This document shows positions 1 through 6,127 of a stretch of DNA of 10,212 bases, one piece after another; positions within the stretch are counted from its first letter, which is position 1; each line of letters begins with the position of its first letter. Both the position numbers and the translations under genes were made by a program. The stretch is taken from contig JAGHCO010000262.1 in NCBI GenBank assembly GCA_021160405.1, positions 1 through 10,212 on the forward strand, read 5' to 3'. Source of the DNA: Candidatus Aerophobota bacterium (GTDB taxonomy: Bacteria > Aerophobota > Aerophobia > Aerophobales > JAGHCO01). The notes under the pieces are model-generated. The model did no database searches. It worked only from the letters and a program-made list of their open reading frames with translations, and had not been told where the DNA came from.

Positions 1-498
1 TATGATAAGATAAGCGAAAATGATGCAAGATGGTATACACTTGATTTTTGGCTGGATTACTTTTCTCTTGGAGTAAAACAAGAGGAACTTTTGCAAAGAT
101 ACGCTAACACAGTTAGCCTTTACCCTGATGTGGTGCCTACTTTGAATAATCTCAGTAAAAAATATACCTTAATTGTTTGCTCAGGAATGAGTAGAGAGTT
201 TATTGATGTAAAATTGAAAAAAGAAAATATCGTTAAGTACTTTAATCATATCTTCTCTGCTGTTTCCAATTTTAACTTGACCAAAAAAGAGCCTTATTTT
301 TATGAAAAAGTATGCCAGGAGTTAAATGTGAAACCTTCTCATCTTATCCATATAGGTGATAATTATGAACTGGATTACCTTGTCCCAAAGAAAATAGGAA
401 TTAAAGCCTTTTATCTGGATAGAACAAATAGTATCCTTAAAGAAAAAGAAACAATTGGTAGTTTGCAAGAACTGATAGGGAGATTATCTCTCTCTTGA
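1..498 (+). CDS. HAD-superfamily hydrolase, 5' end outside the window
   Basis: The reading frame is open from base 1 to the TGA at 496-498, giving 165 visible residues, so the true start lies upstream. HAD motif II is the hydrophobic strand ending in LIVCSG (hydroxyl residue Ser). Motif III is a Lys in the TKKEPYFYEKV segment. Motif IV is HIGDN followed by a further Asp (GDNYELD), after which comes the usual GIKAFYLDR strand. The nucleophile motif DxD must lie upstream and cannot be checked. The helical part before motif II (ARWYTLDFWLDYF, then a YPDVVPTLNNL capping segment) is typical of phosphatases of the phosphoglycolate phosphatase/haloacid dehalogenase type, but the substrate cannot be told. 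A TTG at 91 could be read as a start, but coding clearly continues upstream of it. The last 15 bases overlap the convergent antiporter gene. Confidence 0.85.
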   Translation, partial: YDKISENDARWYTLDFWLDYFSLGVKQEELLQRYANTVSLYPDVVPTLNNLSKKYTLIVCSGMSREFIDVKLKKENIVKYFNHIFSAVSNFNLTKKEPYFYEKVCQELNVKPSHLIHIGDNYELDYLVPKKIGIKAFYLDRTNSILKEKETIGSLQELIGRLSLS

Positions 499-1683
499 TT
501 CTCCAGATTTAACCAATGACCATTTAGTCAAGTAAGGACCAAGTATCTCTGTAATTATAGTGGTGAAAAGTAAGATGTTGATAACTGTAACAGCCAAACT
601 TTTACCTGCCATCCCATATCCTGCAAAGTCTCTTCCCACTACTACAGCTAAAGCCAAAGCCACTCCTACCTGAGGGAAGAGAGAAAAACCAATGTATTTT
701 TGAACTACTTTTGGAGCTTTAGAAATCCTTGCTCCTAAAGAAGCTCCAGAAACCTTTCCCAACATTCTTGCTCCAGTATATGCCAGGCCTAAAAGACCAA
801 TTTGAGGTAGAAGTCGAATATTCAAATGTGCACCAGCCAAACAGAAAAAGGCTATATAAATTACAGGAGTGGCTGTCTCCCAAACCCGAGAGATGCGTCG
901 CAAATTCCCGGGATCAAGGTTAGCTACAATCATCCCAAGACTCATACAGGCTAAGAGCTCGGAGAAACCTAACCATACTGACAAGCCCAGATTAAGTAAA
1001 ATAGCTGCCACTATTACAATAAAAAAATCTGTTCGAGAACTTATCCAACGACGAAACATGCTAATTAAAATACCAGTTATTGCACCTAAAACTAAGGCAC
1101 CAAAGATTTCCTTACTTGGCTGCAAAAAAGTAGCCGATATTGTAAGATGAGCACCAGGAGATATAAAAATCTTTGCAAAGGAAGAGGCAAATGCATACAG
1201 GATTAATGCTATACCATCGTCAATAGCTACTACAGAAAGGATAGTAGTAGTTAAATCACCCTTAGCTCTTACCTCTTGTAAAACCATAACTGTAGCTGCT
1301 GGGGCAGTAGCAGAAGAGATGGCTCCAAGAACTAAGGCTTCGTAAAGCCTGTGGGTAATAGCAAAGACAGCCAGGTTTACAAGAATAAAAGCACCAAAGG
1401 CCTCAAAGATAACTATAAATAAAATAGATTTTCCTAATCTCTTTAACCGAGGAACTGTTAATTCCTCTCCTATGCCAAAAGCAATGAAACCTAAAGCTAA
1501 ATCAGAAACAATATTGACCTTCTCCAATACATTTTCGGTAAAAATACCTGCCACTGAACCACCTAAAATAACTCCCATTATTACCCATCCTGTAACTGCT
1601 GGAATTTTCAGATTCCGGATTAATTTTCCTCCAATAAACCCTAAAATAGCAGCTGTTCCTACGCATAGAAGAACGTTCATCAT
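484..1683 (-). CDS. CPA2 (NapA/Kef-like) cation:proton antiporter, membrane core only
   Basis: This 399-residue integral membrane protein has about 11-12 hydrophobic segments, matching the Na+/H+ exchanger core domain. It probably exchanges Na+ or K+ for H+ across the inner membrane. Visible signatures are the broken-helix stretch SSATAPAATVMVLQE (about 123-137) and the Asp pair in VVAIDDGIAL (D155, D156). That pair is typical of electrogenic NapA/NhaA-type exchangers; Kef proteins have Gln-Asp instead. Basic residues in GARMLGK (R306, K310) could be the partner of the Asp in the second broken helix. The protein ends soon after the last membrane segment, so there is no TrkA-N/TrkA-C (RCK) domain. 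The ATG at 1683 is chosen because AGGAG (1694-1690) lies 6 bases upstream. It is the last gene of the EIIA/PII-like operon, 25 bp after the half-antiporter gene. Ion specificity is inferred, not seen. Confidence 0.88.
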   Translation of the reverse strand: MMNVLLCVGTAAILGFIGGKLIRNLKIPAVTGWVIMGVILGGSVAGIFTENVLEKVNIVSDLALGFIAFGIGEELTVPRLKRLGKSILFIVIFEAFGAFILVNLAVFAITHRLYEALVLGAISSATAPAATVMVLQEVRAKGDLTTTILSVVAIDDGIALILYAFASSFAKIFISPGAHLTISATFLQPSKEIFGALVLGAITGILISMFRRWISSRTDFFIVIVAAILLNLGLSVWLGFSELLACMSLGMIVANLDPGNLRRISRVWETATPVIYIAFFCLAGAHLNIRLLPQIGLLGLAYTGARMLGKVSGASLGARISKAPKVVQKYIGFSLFPQVGVALALAVVVGRDFAGYGMAGKSLAVTVINILLFTTIITEILGPYLTKWSLVKSGESRER

Positions 1684-1708
1684 TCATATCTCCTAACAAA
1701 ATTAAAAG

Positions 1709-2062
1709 TTACGCTTTCGCCTCCCCTGCTTTCTTAATAGCGTATTGGGTGCCAAGTGGAGATAATAATTGAAATAGGGCTGTTGTAGTTGCCATTAATG
1801 TAATTATTATCTTCTTCCCCATTTTTTTAAGAAGAGGGAAGGAAAAACTCAATCCCACACTGTAAGCAACAAAAGCAAGCGTTATCCCAGTGATAATAGA
1901 ACTAAATTGTTCAGGAGCACTAAAATTTAAAACTGATCTTATAATGACACCTGCCAAGAGACATCCCAGTAATTCTGTTACACCAACTTTCCCTAAACCT
2001 CTTCCAAGTATAAATCCCAGAAGGAGTATCAAAGCAACAAGAAGATAAATATTGGAGGCCAT
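1709..2062 (-). CDS. Short antiporter-like membrane protein (N-terminal half of a CPA2 exchanger)
   Basis: The 117-residue product has four predicted membrane helices (about residues 5-22, 28-45, 53-75 and 83-103) and a short polar tail ending in KKAGEAKA. It resembles the first ~105 residues of the neighbouring 399-residue antiporter: GFILGRGLGKVGVTELLGCLLAGVII matches GFIGGKLIRNLKIPAVTGWVIMGVIL, and LAFVAYSVGLSFSFPLLKKMGKKI matches LGFIAFGIGEELTVPRLKRLGKSI. The ion-binding half with the Asp pair is missing. No remnant of it is left in the 25 bp before the next gene. I chose the ATG at 2062. A TTG at 2068 directly after an in-frame TGA would add two residues. Neither start has a good Shine-Dalgarno sequence; GAGG lies about 20 bases upstream of the ATG. 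It may be a partner subunit, a regulator, or a decayed paralogue kept as an ORF. Function unknown. Confidence 0.7.
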   Translation of the reverse strand: MASNIYLLVALILLLGFILGRGLGKVGVTELLGCLLAGVIIRSVLNFSAPEQFSSIITGITLAFVAYSVGLSFSFPLLKKMGKKIIITLMATTTALFQLLSPLGTQYAIKKAGEAKA

Positions 2063-2102
2063 TCTCAAATCTCAGTTTTTTACCTCATCTTAGAGCAGGG
2101 TA

Positions 2103-2118
2103 AGTTTTAATCAAAACT
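2103..2118 (-). repeat. Small AT-rich hairpin just after the PII-like gene
   Basis: A perfect 6-bp inverted repeat (AGTTTT / AAAACT) with a 4-base loop overlaps the PII-like stop codon. It sits in the 54-bp gap before the half-antiporter gene. It is weak and has no run of U after it, so it may only be a minor processing or attenuation element, or chance. Confidence 0.25.
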
Positions 2119-2461
2119 AAAACTCCTCTATGGGTTTTGGTTTCCCAAGCACAGATTCGAGTTTCACAGTGAGAATTCTTGCAACTCCTGGAGACTCAAG
2201 ATCAATATCCACTTCTTTAAGCAACCTAATAAGCTCTTTTCCAGTCTCTTTATCTTCACAAGTTGCAAGAATCGTTTTCGAAAAAGGTTTTCCTCCAAGG
2301 TCAAATCTTAGTCCAGCAAATATAGGCACCTTATAAGCCAGAGCCTTTTCCATCGACTCCGAATCCATAATCACGGCATCTTCTACGCCAAGTTCGATCA
2401 AACAGGAAAGAACATCATTCAAATGCTCCTCTTTGTGTAAGGTTATGATAAGTAAATACAT
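2117..2461 (-). CDS. PII-like signalling protein
   Basis: The 114-residue cytosolic protein has the beta-alpha-beta-beta-alpha-beta order of the PII/GlnB fold. The opening strand is MYLLIITLHK, then a helix (EEHLNDVLSCLIELG), a strand VEDAVIMD, a loop, a strand KTILATCED, a helix (KETGKELIRLLKEVD), and a last strand GVARILTVKLESVLG. PII-family trimers bind nucleotides in the clefts between subunits and touch their targets with the T-loop. Here the T-loop region (about 32-59) lacks the GlnB uridylylation Tyr context, and I see no canonical TGxxGDGKI B-loop, so this is a PII-like branch rather than GlnB/GlnK. The start is supported by GGGAG 8 bases upstream of the ATG. It lies 16 bp after the EIIA gene and before two antiporter genes, which suggests a role in controlling the exchanger. 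That role is inferred from context alone. Confidence 0.65.
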   Translation of the reverse strand: MYLLIITLHKEEHLNDVLSCLIELGVEDAVIMDSESMEKALAYKVPIFAGLRFDLGGKPFSKTILATCEDKETGKELIRLLKEVDIDLESPGVARILTVKLESVLGKPKPIEEF

Positions 2462-2477
2462 ATTTTTTTCTCCCTTC

Positions 2478-2993
2478 CTACTTCCTATACACTACCCTCC
2501 CTTCTTTAGTTTTTACCTTTATTTCTTCAATTACCATATTGTCAAAATCAGCAATAAGTCTCATAACATCCTTTGGAGTTTCTGCTTTGAACAAGGCTTC
2601 TTTCATAACTTTTGATTTCAAAAGTCTTGCTATTTTCGCTACTGATTGTAGATATTCTTTCCGGACATCAATTGGAGCAGCAATCATAAATATAAGATAC
2701 ACAGGTTTTTTATCAAGTGATGCAAAGTCTACCCCCTGTTTTGACTTCCCAAAAGCGACTTTCAACGAGTTTACTGTTTTGGCTCTCCCGTGGGGTATAG
2801 CAATACCTTCCCCAATTGCCGTGGATTCTACCTCTTCTCTCTTCTTAACGGTGGTGCAGAAATCATCCTTGTCCCTGACGATTCCTTTCTTAACGAAAAG
2901 TTCTACCATCTCCTCGATAACTCCCCCCTTATCTTTTGAAGATAAGCTGCAGGTTATGAGGTCTTCATCTATAAGTTTTCCTAATAATAACAT
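2478..2993 (-). CDS. PTS EIIA protein, Ntr/fructose type
   Basis: The 171-residue product matches the PTS EIIA type-2 domain (fructose/mannitol/Ntr). The phosphorylation site is His68 in TAIGEGIAIPHGRAK. The second conserved block is VYLIFMIAAPIDVRKEYLQSVAKIARLL (about 98-125). The N-terminal block (LIDEDLITCSLSSKDKGGVIEEMVELFVKKG) is also typical. About 20 charged residues follow the domain (IEEIKVKTKEGRVVYRK), which is somewhat longer than in EIIA(Ntr). No EIIB or EIIC sugar permease is nearby, so a regulatory role is more likely than sugar uptake. In E. coli, EIIA(Ntr) (PtsN) controls K+ transport proteins, which fits the antiporters downstream. The start is supported by a strong purine-rich ribosome site (GGAAGGGGG) and by an upstream promoter. 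It is the first gene of the operon. The gene name ptsN is likely but not proven. Confidence 0.9.
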   Translation of the reverse strand: MLLLGKLIDEDLITCSLSSKDKGGVIEEMVELFVKKGIVRDKDDFCTTVKKREEVESTAIGEGIAIPHGRAKTVNSLKVAFGKSKQGVDFASLDKKPVYLIFMIAAPIDVRKEYLQSVAKIARLLKSKVMKEALFKAETPKDVMRLIADFDNMVIEEIKVKTKEGRVVYRK

Positions 2994-3020
2994 ATCAACC
3001 CCCTTCCTCTTTTATCATTA

Positions 3021-3048
3021 ATAATAACACAAACTAAAGATTTGACAA
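3021..3048 (-). promoter_or_regulatory. Sigma-70 promoter of the EIIA/PII-like/antiporter operon
   Basis: On the minus strand, TTGTCA (3048-3043), a 16-bp spacer and TATTAT (3026-3021) form a good sigma-70 site. A TG one base before the -10 gives an extended -10. Transcription would start near 3014, about 20 bases before the ATG at 2993. The -35 occupies the same base pairs as the -35 of the opposing pckG promoter. Confidence 0.6.
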
Positions 3049-3069
3049 ATTCAATTTAACCCCTATAAT
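3042..3069 (+). promoter_or_regulatory. Consensus sigma-70 promoter of pckG
   Basis: A perfect TTGACA (3042-3047) and a perfect TATAAT (3064-3069) are separated by 16 bp. Transcription would start near 3076, leaving a leader of about 59 bases before the ATG at 3135. I see no upstream UP-element or operator beyond the general AT richness. Five of the six -35 bases are shared with the -35 of the divergent promoter. Confidence 0.75.
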
Positions 3070-3089
3070 ACTAAATAAAATTAAATTTA

Positions 3090-3116
3090 GATTGCTTCGC
3101 TATCGCTCACAATGAC
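3090..3116. repeat. Dispersed-repeat-like element in the pckG leader
   Basis: The 27-bp stretch begins GATTGCTTCGC and ends GCTCACAATGAC. Its outer bases are inverted (ATTG at 3091-3094, CAAT at 3110-3113) and its inside holds a direct repeat TCGCTA/TCGCTC. It is markedly more GC-rich than its AT-rich flanks. It resembles the GTCATTGCGAGC...GCGAAGCAATC type of intergenic repeat that I recall as abundant in many bacterial genomes; this is from memory. Only one copy is in this window. Confidence 0.5.
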
Positions 3117-3118
3117 AA

Positions 3119-3125
3119 AGAGGAG
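3119..3125 (+). promoter_or_regulatory. Ribosome binding site of pckG
   Basis: AGAGGAG lies 9 bases before the ATG at 3135. It fixes the start of pckG and directly follows the repeat element in the leader. Confidence 0.75.
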
Positions 3126-3134
3126 AAAACCATA

Positions 3135-5027
3135 ATGTACAGGAAAACTACAGATATACTCAAAGCTAAACTGGACAAGAAAAACTACAAGAAACTTATC
3201 CAGATAAATAATCAAAAACTTCACCAATTTATTGAAAAGTATGTGAAACTTTGCAATCCTGATGAAGTTTTTGTCTGTAGCGATTCATTAGAGGATATCC
3301 AACGTATTAGAGAAGATGCAGTAAAAAGTGGGGAGGAGAAAAAGCTTGCTATAGATGGCCACACTGTTCATTTTGATGGTTATTACGATCAGGCAAGGGA
3401 TAAGAAACATACCAAGTTTCTCTTTTCTAAAAGTGCTGATTTAGACCCAAATCTAAATGTAATAGATAGGAGAAAAGGATTAGATGAAATCCATACTCTT
3501 TTAAAGAATATTATGCAGGGTCATAAACTGTATGTTTGCTTTTTCTGCTTAGGACCGGTCAATTCTGAATTCTCTATACCTTGTGTCCAACTCACAGATT
3601 CCAGTTATGTAGCTCACAGCGAGAGTTTACTGTACAGATGCGGATATGACAAATTTAAAAAATTAGGCACATCTGAGCATTTCTTTAGATTCCTGCATAG
3701 TGAGGGAGAGCTTCAAAAAGGAGTAAGCTTAAATATTGATAAGCGCAGAATATACGTTGATACGGAAGAAGATATTGTGTATAGTGTAAATACCCAATAT
3801 GGTGGCAATACCATTGGACTTAAAAAGTTAGCAATGCGTCTGGCAATAAATAAAGCCTCAAGAGAAGGTTGGTTAACAGAACATATGTTTATTATGGGGG
3901 TGCATGGACCAAATAATAGAATAACTTATTTTACAGGAGCATTTCCAAGTGCATGCGGGAAAACTTCAACTTCAATGTTAAAGGGAGAAACTATAGTTGG
4001 AGATGACATAGCTTATCTGAGAGAAAAGATGAGGAAAATACGAGCAATTAACCCAGAAAAAGGAATATTCGGAATAATAAGGGATATAAATTCTAAGGAT
4101 GACCCGATAATATGGGAAGTGCTTAACAGAGAAGGTGAGATTATATTCTCAAATGTACTTATTACTGATAATGGAGATGTTTACTGGATTGGGAAAGATG
4201 GGGAAGTTCCCACCAGTGGTTTTAACCACTCAGGAAAATGGATGGTTGGAAAGAAAGACAACGAAGGCAATGAGATAACACCTTCACACAGGAATGCTCG
4301 ATTTACGCTGGATATGAAACTTTTAAAAAATTTAGATTCAAAAGCTGATGATCCTGACGGTGTTGTTGTAGGAGGAATAATATATGGAGGTAGGGATTCA
4401 GATACCTCAGTACCAGTTGAGGAGTCTTTCAACTGGGTACATGGTATAATAACTAAAGGTGCATCATTGGAATCAGAAACTACATCTGCTACCTTAGGAA
4501 AAGAAGGAATTAGAAAACTTAATCCTATGGCAAATTTAGATTTTCTGCCCATACCCTTGGGTAGATACATAAAGAACAATTTAGATTTTGGTGAGAAGGT
4601 ACAGGACCCACCCCCTATTTTCTCTGTCAATTACTTTCTTAAAGATAAGGAAGGAAATTTCCTGAACGATAAATCTGATAAGGCAGTTTGGCTTAAGTGG
4701 ATGGAACTGCGCTCTCATAGAGATGTTGAGGCAATAAAGACACCTACAGGTTATATACCAAAATACCAAGATCTTAAAAGACTATTTATGGAGGTGCTTA
4801 ATAAAGATTATTCTGAAGAAGATTATATTAAGCAGTTCACATTAAGAATTCCAGAAAACCTATTAAAAATAGACAGAATAATAAAAATTTATGAGACTAA
4901 AGTTCCTAACACGCCAAAGATTTTGTTTGAAGTGCTAAAAGAGCAAAAACAGAGATTAAAAGCTGCAAAAGAAAAATATGGGGATTATATTAGTCCCACC
5001 AATTGGCTCATGGTTGATAGCTCGTAG
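3135..5027 (+). CDS. pckG: Phosphoenolpyruvate carboxykinase (GTP)
   Basis: The enzyme interconverts oxaloacetate + GTP and PEP + CO2 + GDP in the cytosol, linking the C4-acid pool to gluconeogenesis or, in anaerobes, to CO2-fixing anaplerosis. Its 630 residues match the GTP-type family (about 600-620). Visible motifs are YGGNTIGLKK with the metal-ligand Lys (K230/K231), the metal-ligand His in WLTEHM (H250), and the family P-loop AFPSACGKTS (269-278) with the reactive Cys C274. The Asp pair in VGDDIAY (D290/D291) supplies the third metal ligand. Further on come the GGR motif of YGGRDSDTSVPVEESFNWVHG and the nucleotide-site region FSVNYFLKDKEGNFL. The N-terminal third is divergent from animal enzymes. 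It has its own consensus promoter, divergent from the EIIA operon. It runs convergently into yraN with 64 bp between them and no clear terminator hairpin there. Confidence 0.96.
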   Translation: MYRKTTDILKAKLDKKNYKKLIQINNQKLHQFIEKYVKLCNPDEVFVCSDSLEDIQRIREDAVKSGEEKKLAIDGHTVHFDGYYDQARDKKHTKFLFSKSADLDPNLNVIDRRKGLDEIHTLLKNIMQGHKLYVCFFCLGPVNSEFSIPCVQLTDSSYVAHSESLLYRCGYDKFKKLGTSEHFFRFLHSEGELQKGVSLNIDKRRIYVDTEEDIVYSVNTQYGGNTIGLKKLAMRLAINKASREGWLTEHMFIMGVHGPNNRITYFTGAFPSACGKTSTSMLKGETIVGDDIAYLREKMRKIRAINPEKGIFGIIRDINSKDDPIIWEVLNREGEIIFSNVLITDNGDVYWIGKDGEVPTSGFNHSGKWMVGKKDNEGNEITPSHRNARFTLDMKLLKNLDSKADDPDGVVVGGIIYGGRDSDTSVPVEESFNWVHGIITKGASLESETTSATLGKEGIRKLNPMANLDFLPIPLGRYIKNNLDFGEKVQDPPPIFSVNYFLKDKEGNFLNDKSDKAVWLKWMELRSHRDVEAIKTPTGYIPKYQDLKRLFMEVLNKDYSEEDYIKQFTLRIPENLLKIDRIIKIYETKVPNTPKILFEVLKEQKQRLKAAKEKYGDYISPTNWLMVDSS

Positions 5028-5091
5028 CAGGAAATAACAACATGTAAATCCTCTTGACTAAGAACCAAGAACTAATTACCGAAGACCATGT

Positions 5092-5466
5092 TTAATATGC
5101 TGCTGGAAAAGCATTGGTAATCAACTGAATTTCTTTAGGCTTCTTGCCTTCCATTAAAATGCTCACTACATCAAAGCGGCAGGGTACATTTTTCAACTTA
5201 TGGTAGGAAAGATAGGTTAAAGCTAACCTGGTAAGACGCATTTGTTTAGAGTAATTAACAGCTTCCTGCGGCAGACCAAAAATTAAAGATCCCCTTGTTT
5301 TTACCTCCACAAATACTATTTTTTCTTTATCCTTTGCTACTATGTCTATTTCTCCCAATCGACAGCGATAATTCTTTTCTAAGATTTGATAGCCCCTCTT
5401 TTCAAGAAAATTTATTGCTATTTCTTCTCCATTTTTACCTAAGTTTTTTCCTGTGGTTTTACTCAT
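5092..5466 (-). CDS. yraN: YraN/UPF0102 family nuclease-fold protein
   Basis: The 124-residue protein has the family's full length and motifs. These are the N-terminal helix GKNGEEIAINFLEKRGYQILEKNYR, then GEIDIVAKDKEKIVFVEVKTR with the Asp and ExK residues of a restriction-endonuclease-like active site, then SKQMRLTRLALTYL and CRFDVVSI. The family is widespread; its biochemical role is poorly defined and is assumed to be in DNA metabolism. The ATG at 5466 must be the start, because an in-frame TGA sits directly before it. GGAG (5481-5478) is 11 bases upstream, a slightly long spacing, and lies just outside the inverted-repeat element. yraN commonly follows rnhB in the trmD-rplS-lepB neighbourhood; here rnhB is missing and the inverted repeat stands in its place. 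Confidence 0.92.
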   Translation of the reverse strand: MSKTTGKNLGKNGEEIAINFLEKRGYQILEKNYRCRLGEIDIVAKDKEKIVFVEVKTRGSLIFGLPQEAVNYSKQMRLTRLALTYLSYHKLKNVPCRFDVVSILMEGKKPKEIQLITNAFPAAY

Positions 5467-5483
5467 TCACACATCTACTCCAG

Positions 5484-5578
5484 AGGGGTCGGGTCTTAAC
5501 ATTTGACATTTCTCAAAGTTAAACTGTGTTATAGCCCAATGCAAGAAAAAAAATGTCAAATGTTAAGACCCGACCCCT
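5484..5578. mobile_element. MITE-like element with perfect 28-bp inverted arms
   Basis: The left arm (5484-5511, beginning AGGGGTCGGGTCTTAACATT) and the right arm (5551-5578) are exact reverse complements over 28 bp, separated by 39 bp. Each arm carries a small direct repeat, ACATTT-G-ACATTT. The centre codes for nothing evident and ends in an A-rich run. No target-site duplication is visible in the flanks. The element begins at the base next to the lepB stop codon and ends 3 bases before the yraN ribosome site, so lepB-yraN transcripts would carry a long hairpin. From memory, arms of the form GGGGTCxGGTCTT... are frequent in uncultured and deltaproteobacterial genomes, often near REP-associated (Y1) transposases. 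No transposase is present here. Confidence 0.75.
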
Positions 5579-6127
5579 TTAGAAAGGATTCCTTATAATT
5601 CTAATTCTCCATAAAGGCCAATAGATGAGAAAGGCCTCTCCTATAATATTTTTCTCTGGAACAAATCCCCAAAAGCGGCTATCATCACTGGAATCACGAT
5701 TATCTCCCAGCATAAACAAAGAACCAGGGGGAACCTTAACCGGGCCGTAATCATCACGAGGAAAACCAACTTCCCAGTTATCATTATGGATAACGTAAGG
5801 CTCTTTTATCTCTTTTCCATTTACAAAGACTTTTTTTTCTCTAATTTGCACAACATCCCCAGGCAAACCAATTGCCCTTTTAACAAAATCTTTTTTAGGA
5901 TTAAGGGGATATTTAAAAACAATTATATCTCCACGCTTTACCCAATTTAAATTATATAAGAACTTGTAGGCCATAATGCGATCGCCTACCTGTAAGTTGG
6001 GCTTCATAGACCCAGAGGGAATCCAGAAAGTTTCCACTACAAAGGTGCGTATAACAAAAGCAAGAAGAAGAGCAATTACTATAGTTTCAACTGTTTCCTT
6101 TATTCCGGAAAGAACCTCTTTCTTCAT
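5579..6127 (-). CDS. lepB: Signal peptidase I
   Basis: This membrane serine protease removes signal peptides from exported proteins on the outer face of the cytoplasmic membrane. Of 182 residues, one N-terminal membrane helix spans about 11-29. Box B is IPSGSMKPNL with nucleophile Ser40. Box D is VKRAIGLPGD with the general-base Lys83. Box E is GDNRDSSDDSRFWGFVP (141-157). The size and single helix resemble Gram-positive-type SipS enzymes rather than the longer E. coli LepB. Its ATG overlaps the rplS stop (ATGA). An AGGAG touches the ATG, too close for normal initiation, so translational coupling to rplS is likely. The stop codon directly abuts the inverted-repeat element. Confidence 0.96.
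   Translation of the reverse strand: MKKEVLSGIKETVETIVIALLLAFVIRTFVVETFWIPSGSMKPNLQVGDRIMAYKFLYNLNWVKRGDIIVFKYPLNPKKDFVKRAIGLPGDVVQIREKKVFVNGKEIKEPYVIHNDNWEVGFPRDDYGPVKVPPGSLFMLGDNRDSSDDSRFWGFVPEKNIIGEAFLIYWPLWRIRIIRNPF

Noticed and set aside
1684..2068. A frameshift splitting one antiporter gene into two pieces
   Set aside because: The 399-residue protein has its own complete N-terminus and a good ribosome site, and the short protein aligns with that same N-terminus, so they are paralogues rather than two halves of one gene.
4181..4769. Minus-strand open frames inside pckG
   Set aside because: They are shadows of a clear, full-length pckG and show no family features or ribosome sites. The same holds for other opposite-strand frames over the antiporter, EIIA and yraN genes.
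5028..5091. A bidirectional terminator between pckG and yraN
   Set aside because: The best hairpin has a stem of only 4 bp (CTTG/CAAG) and no T-run follows.
5503..5559. Promoters inside the inverted-repeat element (TTGACA in each arm)
   Set aside because: The nearest -10-like sequences are about 20-21 bp away, too far for a convincing sigma-70 site.
5484..5578. The inverted repeat as an intrinsic terminator
   Set aside because: The loop is 39 bases long and neither strand has a T-run after the second arm. The A/T run lies in the loop instead.
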